A DNA stretch of 5,957 nt. It comes from Pseudomonadota bacterium (GTDB taxonomy: Bacteria; Pseudomonadota; Gammaproteobacteria; Steroidobacterales; Steroidobacteraceae). The notes under the pieces are model-generated. The model did not search any database. It saw only the letters and a list, made by a program, of their open reading frames with translations, and was not told the DNA's origin. Every line of letters begins with the position of its first letter. The stretch's first letter is position 1. The position numbers and the translations under genes were made by a program. Below, piece after piece: positions 5,697 through 5,957 of this stretch. Location of the stretch: NCBI GenBank assembly GCA_021792815.1, contig JAJYTX010000202.1, positions 1 to 5,957 of the forward strand. Reading direction: 5' to 3'.

Positions 5697-5957
5697 ATGC
5701 TGCTGTCACCCTGCATCGAGTGGCTGTTCAAGGCCGAACATCCCGACTTCTGCGCGCGGATTCGCGCCGCCCGGGCCGCTGGGTTCGAGGCGGTCGAATT
5801 TCACATGTGGCGGGACAAGGCGCTGAGCGACATCGAGCGCACCCTCGCCGAAACGAAGGTGGCCCTGACGAGCTTCCTGGTCGAGCCACGCGTGACGCTG
5901 ACCGACCCGGCGGCCGACGCGGCGACGCTGACGGCCGTTCGCGACAGTCTGCCGATC
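5697..5957 (+). CDS. Sugar phosphate isomerase/epimerase-like TIM-barrel protein (hydroxypyruvate isomerase-like), 3' end cut by window
   Basis: The first 87 codons of a gene running off the right edge; full-length relatives are about 260-290 aa. The opening strand LSPCIEWLF (3-11), helix 1 with FCARIRAARAAGFEAVEF (18-35) and strand 2 ending in VEFHMW (33-38) match the start of the xylose-isomerase-like TIM-barrel superfamily. E34, after the AGF-x-AVEF turn, is at a commonly conserved barrel position. The following helix and TKVALTSFLVEP (53-64) fit strand 3. The ATG at 5697 has GGGAG at 5684-5688, eight bases upstream, and lies 26 bp after the ThuA stop, so co-transcription is likely. Hydroxypyruvate isomerase, ketose epimerase or a 3-keto-glycoside-processing enzyme are all possible; metal ligands and substrate residues lie beyond the window. 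Confidence 0.88.
   Translation, partial: MLLSPCIEWLFKAEHPDFCARIRAARAAGFEAVEFHMWRDKALSDIERTLAETKVALTSFLVEPRVTLTDPAADAATLTAVRDSLPI

Noticed and set aside
4570..5709. 379-codon minus-strand open frame opposite the ThuA gene
   Set aside because: No recognisable domain, and the plus strand carries a clear ThuA domain with promoter and ribosome binding site; this is an antisense shadow in high-GC sequence.
1..5957. CRISPR array, tRNA, rRNA, insertion sequence or integrase site
   Set aside because: No regularly spaced direct repeats, cloverleaf-like segments, transposase-like proteins or terminal inverted repeats were seen on either strand.

Overview
This is a GC-rich bacterial window, dense in genes and oriented around carbohydrate use. 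The gene content (a Tat-exported GH43 glycosidase, MFS carriers, a ThuA-domain protein and a TIM-barrel sugar isomerase/epimerase) and the sigma70-type promoter elements suggest a free-living Gram-negative polysaccharide degrader, most likely Pseudomonadota. That assignment is inference from style and content; no rRNA or other taxonomic marker is present.

Layout. (1) 9-1655, plus strand: a secreted two-domain GH43 beta-xylosidase/arabinofuranosidase-type enzyme. (2) 1752-2357, plus strand: the C-terminal six-helix half of an MFS transporter, with no N-terminal half anywhere upstream. (3) 2358-2440: a short convergent gap with a nested inverted repeat. (4) 2441-3031, minus strand: a thioredoxin-fold AhpC/TSA-like protein with a CNHCPF active-site motif. 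(5) 3083-4288, minus strand: a complete 12-helix MFS transporter with a TTG start, 51 bp upstream of the thioredoxin-like gene and probably co-transcribed with it. (6) 4289-4770: a divergent regulatory region of about 480 bp, with a promoter facing each way, several short palindromes and a long, hairpin-rich leader on the plus strand. (7) 4771-5670, plus strand: a ThuA-domain protein. (8) 5697 to the window end, plus strand: the N-terminal part of a xylose-isomerase-like TIM-barrel protein, 26 bp downstream of the ThuA gene in an apparent operon.

How the parts fit (inference). The GH43 enzyme would release pentoses from xylan or arabinan outside the cytoplasm. The intact MFS carrier would import a small carbohydrate or related organic solute. 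The ThuA plus TIM-barrel pair resembles sugar-modification modules that often sit beside Gfo/Idh/MocA oxidoreductases, which could lie just beyond the right edge. Nothing here is a clearly new system. The items most worth a second look are the half-transporter and the structured leader with paired divergent promoters ahead of the ThuA operon.
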